From Vibrio europaeus (GTDB lineage Bacteria; Pseudomonadota; Gammaproteobacteria; Enterobacterales; Vibrionaceae), in assembly GCF_001695575.1 (NCBI RefSeq), contig NZ_LUAX01000001.1, forward strand, positions 2,046,001 through 2,110,000: a DNA stretch of 64,000 nt, in the 5' to 3' direction. Shown here piece by piece: positions 59,897 through 64,000 of this stretch. Under the pieces are notes generated by a model that searched no databases, was not told the origin of the DNA, and saw only the letters and a program-made list of their open reading frames with translations. Position numbers and translations under genes: made by a program. The stretch's first letter is position 1, and every line of letters begins with the position of its first letter.

Positions 59897-62800
59897 ATGG
59901 CTTTATATGATCCTCGTCTTGAAAAAGACAACTGTGGATTTGGCTTGATTGCACATATGGAAGGTGAGCCAAGCCATAAACTGGTACGCACCGCAATTTC
60001 AGCACTTGACCGCATGACCCACCGTGGTGGTATCGCCGCAGACGGAAAAACGGGTGATGGCTGTGGTCTTTTATTACAAAAGCCCGACTCATATCTTCGT
60101 CTTATCGCTGAAGAAAATGGTTTCAACCTCGGCAAACAATATGCCGTGGGTATGATTTTTTTCAATCAAGACCCTCTTAAAGCCCAACAAGCTAAAGACA
60201 TTATTAATCAAGAGCTTGCAAAAGAGACATTGACCATCTCAGGTTGGCGAGAAGTGCCGACCAACTCGGCAGTGTTAGGCCCAATTGCGGCTGATTCACT
60301 GCCCAATATTCAGCAAGTTTTTATCTCAGCGCCTGCCGGGTGGCGTGAGCGCGACATTGAACGACGCCTGTATATCGCTCGCCGCCGAATTGAAAAACAG
60401 ATCGTTGACGATAACGAGTTTTATATTTGTAGCTTGTCGACTCAAGTCATGGTGTACAAAGGTCTATGTATGCCAGCAGACTTACCGAGGTTCTATTTAG
60501 ACCTCGCCGACCTACGCATGGAATCGGCTATCTGCTTGTTCCACCAGCGTTTTTCGACTAACACTCAACCGCGTTGGCCACTGGCACAACCATTCAGGTA
60601 TCTCGCCCATAATGGTGAGATCAATACGATTCAAGGCAATAGGCAGTGGGCGCGTGCGCGTGCTTATAAATTTGCTTCACCGCTCCTACCCGACCTACAA
60701 ACGGCGGCACCTTTCGTCAATGAAACCGGTTCAGATTCATCAAGCTTAGATAATATGCTTGATCTGTTCTTAGCCGGAGGCATGGATATCTTCCGCGCTA
60801 TGCGTATGCTTGTTCCACCTGCGTGGCAAAACCACCCAGATATGGATCCTGATTTACGCGCCTTCTACGATTTCAACTCGAAGCATATGGAACCGTGGGA
60901 CGGCCCTGCGGGTATCGTACTTTCCGATGGCCGATATGCAGCATGTAACTTAGATAGAAATGGCCTGCGCCCTGCTCGTTATGTGATCACCAAAGATAAG
61001 CTGATCACTCTCGCATCAGAGGTTGGTATTTGGGATTACGCACCGGATGAAGTTGCGGAAAAAGGCCGTGTTGGCCCCGGTGAACTGCTCGTGGTAGATA
61101 CTCGCCAAGGTAAGCTATGGCAATCAAGCGAAATTGATAATGATCTTAAAGGTCGCCATCCATACAAAGAGTGGATGGATAGTAATGTTCATAAACTTAC
61201 ACCGTTCTCGCAATTGGCCGAAGATCAAGTAGGGGAACGTAGCTTTGACGATGACCAACTCAAGACCTATCAAAAACAGTTTGCGATGAGCAACGAAGAA
61301 GTCGATCAGATCCTTCGTGTTCTGGGTGATATGGGACAAGAAGCCGTTGGATCAATGGGTGATGACACGCCAATGGCAGTGCTCTCTTCCAAAGAACGTC
61401 TTGTCACTGACTACTTCCGTCAAAAATTCGCTCAAGTGACCAACCCACCTATCGACCCATTACGTGAAAAACACGTCATGTCGCTTGCAACCAGTATTGG
61501 TCAGGAGATGAATGTCTTCTGTGAAACCGATGGTCACGCCCACCGAGTTACCTTTGATTCGCCTGTTCTGCTTTATTCAGATATGAAGCAGTTGCTTGAG
61601 CTCAACGATCAGTACTATGGCAACTCAGTTCTGGATATTAACTACGATCCTCAAGAGAAAGATCTCGAAAAGGCCATCTTAGATCTTTGTGAACAAGCCG
61701 AGCAGGCGGTAAAAGATGGCTCTGTGCTCGTGGTTCTTTCTGACCGAGCATTACGCAAAAGCATGTTACCTATCCCAGCTGCGATGGCAGTAGGCGCAGT
61801 GCAAAGCCGCCTAATTGAAGCTAACTTGCGCTGTGATGCTAACATCATTGCCGAAACAGGAACGGTGCGCGATCCGCATCAATTTGCGGTTCTGCTTGGC
61901 TTTGGTGCAACCGCGGTTTACCCGTATCTGGCCTATGAAGCCTTAGGCAAAGTGATTGATGATGGCGCGATCGATAAGAGCTATCGCGAAGTGATGCAGA
62001 ACTACCAGTACGGCATCAACAAAGGCCTATATAAGATTATGTCTAAGATGGGCATTTCAACGGTCGCTTCATACCGTTGTTCTCAGTTGTTTGAAGCTGT
62101 CGGCCTAAGTCAGGAAGTCGTCGAGCTGTGCTTTAATGGTGTTACAACCCGAATTCAAGGTGCAAACTTTGAAGATTTTGAACAAGACCTATACAACCTT
62201 TCTCGCAAAGCTTGGGCGAAACGTAAACCTATCGAACATGGTGGGCTGCTCAAATATGTCCATGGTGGTGAATACCACGCCTACAACCCTGATGTTGTAG
62301 GTACACTACAAACCGCAGTTAAGTCCGGTGATTCTTCCGACTATAAGAGTTTTGCCAAACAGGTCAATGATCGCCCTGTGGCTATGCTGCGTGACCTAAT
62401 GCGACTGAAGAAATCAGACACGCCGCTACCGCTGGAAAAAATCGAACCAAGCACCGAACTGTTCAAACGATTTGATTCAGCAGCGATGTCTATTGGTGCT
62501 TTAAGCCCTGAGGCTCATGAAGCACTGGCAGCCGCTATGAACCGACTGGGAGGTTACTCAAACTCTGGTGAAGGTGGTGAAGATCCACGCCGTTTTGGTA
62601 CTGAACGCAATTCTCGTATCAAACAGATTGCCTCAGGACGTTTTGGTGTAACACCTCACTACTTAACTAATGCTGATGTCTTGCAAATCAAGGTTGCACA
62701 AGGGGCAAAGCCTGGTGAAGGCGGTCAGTTACCGGGGCACAAGGTCACTGCTGAAATCGCTAAACTGCGCTATTCAGTGCAAGGGGTAACCCTTATCTCC

Positions 62801-64000
62801 CCTCCTCCTCATCACGATATCTACTCGATTGAGGACTTGGCTCAGCTTATTTTCGACCTTAAGCAGGTTAATCCGAACGCACTGGTATCGGTGAAATTGG
62901 TTTCTGAACCTGGTGTCGGCACTATCGCAACAGGAGTTGCCAAGGCTTACGCCGATCTTATTACCATTTCTGGTTATGACGGCGGTACAGCAGCAAGCCC
63001 GCTCACCTCAGTTAAATACGCAGGTAGCCCTTGGGAGCTTGGCCTAGCAGAAACTCAACAGGCTCTAGTTGCGAACGGCTTACGCCACAAGATTCGCCTC
63101 CAAGTTGATGGCGGCTTGAAAACTGGCTTAGATGTGGTCAAAGCGGCAATTCTTGGTGCAGAAAGCTTCGGTTTTGGTACAGCGCCAATGGTCGCGATGG
63201 GTTGTAAGTTCTTACGTATTTGTCACTTAAATAACTGTGCGACAGGCGTTGCTACGCAAGATGACACCTTACGTAAAGAATACTTCAAAGGTCTACCTGA
63301 GATGGTGATGAACTACTTTGTCGGTCTTGCTGATGAAGTACGCGAGCTGTTAGCTGAACTTGGTGTTGAAAAGCTAACTGATCTCATTGGTCGTACCGAT
63401 CTACTGGAAGCAGTAGAAGGGATGACAGCCAAACAGAGTAAGCTCGATCTATCTAGTATTCTTGAAGCACCAGTATCACCACAAAACCACCCGCTTTACT
63501 GGACCGAGCCAAACGCACCATTTGACAAGGCAGAACTCAACCAAAAGATCGTTGAAGATACTTTAACGGTTGTAGAAGCTAAGCAAGGGGCAGACCTCTT
63601 CTATAACGTCATTAACACTGACCGTTCAATTGGTGCCCGTCTTTCTGGTGAAATCGCCAAACGCTACGGTAACCAAGGTATGGCTGCCACACCGATTAAA
63701 CTTCATTTGGATGGTACTGCTGGTCAGTCATTTGGCGTCTGGAATGCTGGCGGTGTTGAACTCTATCTGACGGGTGACGCTAATGACTATGTCGGTAAAG
63801 GCATGGCTGGCGGTAAGATTGTTATCAAGCCGCACCAAGGTACCGCCTTTAGATGTAATGAGGCGACCATCATAGGTAACACCTGTTTGTATGGCGCTAC
63901 AGGCGGTAAGCTATTTGCGGCAGGTACTGCAGGCGAGCGCTTCGGCGTACGTAATTCTGGCACCATCTCTGTGATTGAAGGCGCTGGCGATAATGCTTGC
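59897..64000 (+). CDS. gltB: Glutamate synthase large subunit, E. coli-type paralogue (cut by window edge)
   Basis: The first 1368 codons of a second GOGAT large subunit; about 120 residues are missing at the right edge. It is very close to E. coli GltB throughout. Nucleophile Cys13 follows a 12-residue propeptide ([22 protein letters not shown]). The 3Fe-4S segment [19 protein letters not shown], the [13 protein letters not shown] barrel motif and the C-terminal beta-helix start are present. Codon use is less biased than in gltB1, with more GGC, CGC, TTA and AAG, suggesting lower expression. A second gltD probably follows outside the window. Confidence 0.96.
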   Translation, partial: MALYDPRLEKDNCGFGLIAHMEGEPSHKLVRTAISALDRMTHRGGIAADGKTGDGCGLLLQKPDSYLRLIAEENGFNLGKQYAVGMIFFNQDPLKAQQAKDIINQELAKETLTISGWREVPTNSAVLGPIAADSLPNIQQVFISAPAGWRERDIERRLYIARRRIEKQIVDDNEFYICSLSTQVMVYKGLCMPADLPRFYLDLADLRMESAICLFHQRFSTNTQPRWPLAQPFRYLAHNGEINTIQGNRQWARARAYKFASPLLPDLQTAAPFVNETGSDSSSLDNMLDLFLAGGMDIFRAMRMLVPPAWQNHPDMDPDLRAFYDFNSKHMEPWDGPAGIVLSDGRYAACNLDRNGLRPARYVITKDKLITLASEVGIWDYAPDEVAEKGRVGPGELLVVDTRQGKLWQSSEIDNDLKGRHPYKEWMDSNVHKLTPFSQLAEDQVGERSFDDDQLKTYQKQFAMSNEEVDQILRVLGDMGQEAVGSMGDDTPMAVLSSKERLVTDYFRQKFAQVTNPPIDPLREKHVMSLATSIGQEMNVFCETDGHAHRVTFDSPVLLYSDMKQLLELNDQYYGNSVLDINYDPQEKDLEKAILDLCEQAEQAVKDGSVLVVLSDRALRKSMLPIPAAMAVGAVQSRLIEANLRCDANIIAETGTVRDPHQFAVLLGFGATAVYPYLAYEALGKVIDDGAIDKSYREVMQNYQYGINKGLYKIMSKMGISTVASYRCSQLFEAVGLSQEVVELCFNGVTTRIQGANFEDFEQDLYNLSRKAWAKRKPIEHGGLLKYVHGGEYHAYNPDVVGTLQTAVKSGDSSDYKSFAKQVNDRPVAMLRDLMRLKKSDTPLPLEKIEPSTELFKRFDSAAMSIGALSPEAHEALAAAMNRLGGYSNSGEGGEDPRRFGTERNSRIKQIASGRFGVTPHYLTNADVLQIKVAQGAKPGEGGQLPGHKVTAEIAKLRYSVQGVTLISPPPHHDIYSIEDLAQLIFDLKQVNPNALVSVKLVSEPGVGTIATGVAKAYADLITISGYDGGTAASPLTSVKYAGSPWELGLAETQQALVANGLRHKIRLQVDGGLKTGLDVVKAAILGAESFGFGTAPMVAMGCKFLRICHLNNCATGVATQDDTLRKEYFKGLPEMVMNYFVGLADEVRELLAELGVEKLTDLIGRTDLLEAVEGMTAKQSKLDLSSILEAPVSPQNHPLYWTEPNAPFDKAELNQKIVEDTLTVVEAKQGADLFYNVINTDRSIGARLSGEIAKRYGNQGMAATPIKLHLDGTAGQSFGVWNAGGVELYLTGDANDYVGKGMAGGKIVIKPHQGTAFRCNEATIIGNTCLYGATGGKLFAAGTAGERFGVRNSGTISVIEGAGDNAC

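Overview
This window is ordinary, densely packed core chromosome from a marine gammaproteobacterium of the Vibrionaceae, most likely chromosome I of a Vibrio species. The evidence is the protein sequences (close to, but distinct from, E. coli), the gene order, and lineage features: dciA where enterics have secM, ddlB missing from the division cluster, and two unlike glutamate synthase operons side by side. I see no tRNA, rRNA, CRISPR array, transposase, integrase, prophage or defence island, and no region of obviously foreign composition.

Layout. 1-3684 (minus): start of carB, carA with an upstream sigma70 promoter and ARG-box-like sites, dapB, mutT. 3808-8325: secA (minus), dciA (plus), lpxC (minus). 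8423-23903 (minus): the division and cell wall (dcw) cluster rsmH-ftsL-ftsI-murE-murF-mraY-murD-ftsW-murG-murC-ftsQ-ftsA-ftsZ, without mraZ or ddlB. 24046-24556 (minus): RNase P RNA gene rnpB with its own promoter and terminator. 24742-29002: rsmI (minus) divergent from lpoA-yraN-diaA-dolP (plus). 29048-34047 (minus): sspA-sspB, the cytochrome bc1 operon petABC, and rplM-rpsI. 34293-38693: zapE (minus) divergent from zapG, degQ and degS. 38751-42917 (minus): parE-parC. 43143-45623 (minus): nudF-yqiB-cpdA-yqiA, divergent from tolC (plus). 47265-52918 (minus): yhcC, a PAS-GGDEF diguanylate cyclase, arcB and a small lipoprotein. 53451-64000 (plus): gltB1-gltD1, then a second, E. coli-type gltB cut by the window edge.

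Functional themes. The dcw cluster makes the lipid-linked peptidoglycan precursor and the divisome that uses it; lpoA, zapE and zapG add further envelope and division factors. petABC, sspAB, arcB and the cyclase link respiration to signalling. degQ/degS cover periplasmic protein quality control. carAB and two GOGATs handle glutamine nitrogen.

The most notable observations are: (1) the P3 region of the RNase P RNA is expanded by a tandem triplication of a 24-27 nt hairpin unit, which accounts for the RNA's whole length excess over E. coli; (2) two tandem 27-bp hairpin units with compensatory changes lie just upstream of the rnpB promoter; (3) ArcB has a single cysteine in the whole protein (Cys180) and carries Tyr at the position of the second E. 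coli redox-switch cysteine (241); (4) two glutamate synthases of different subfamilies lie in tandem with different codon bias and with palindromes upstream of each. I found no convincing new multi-gene system.
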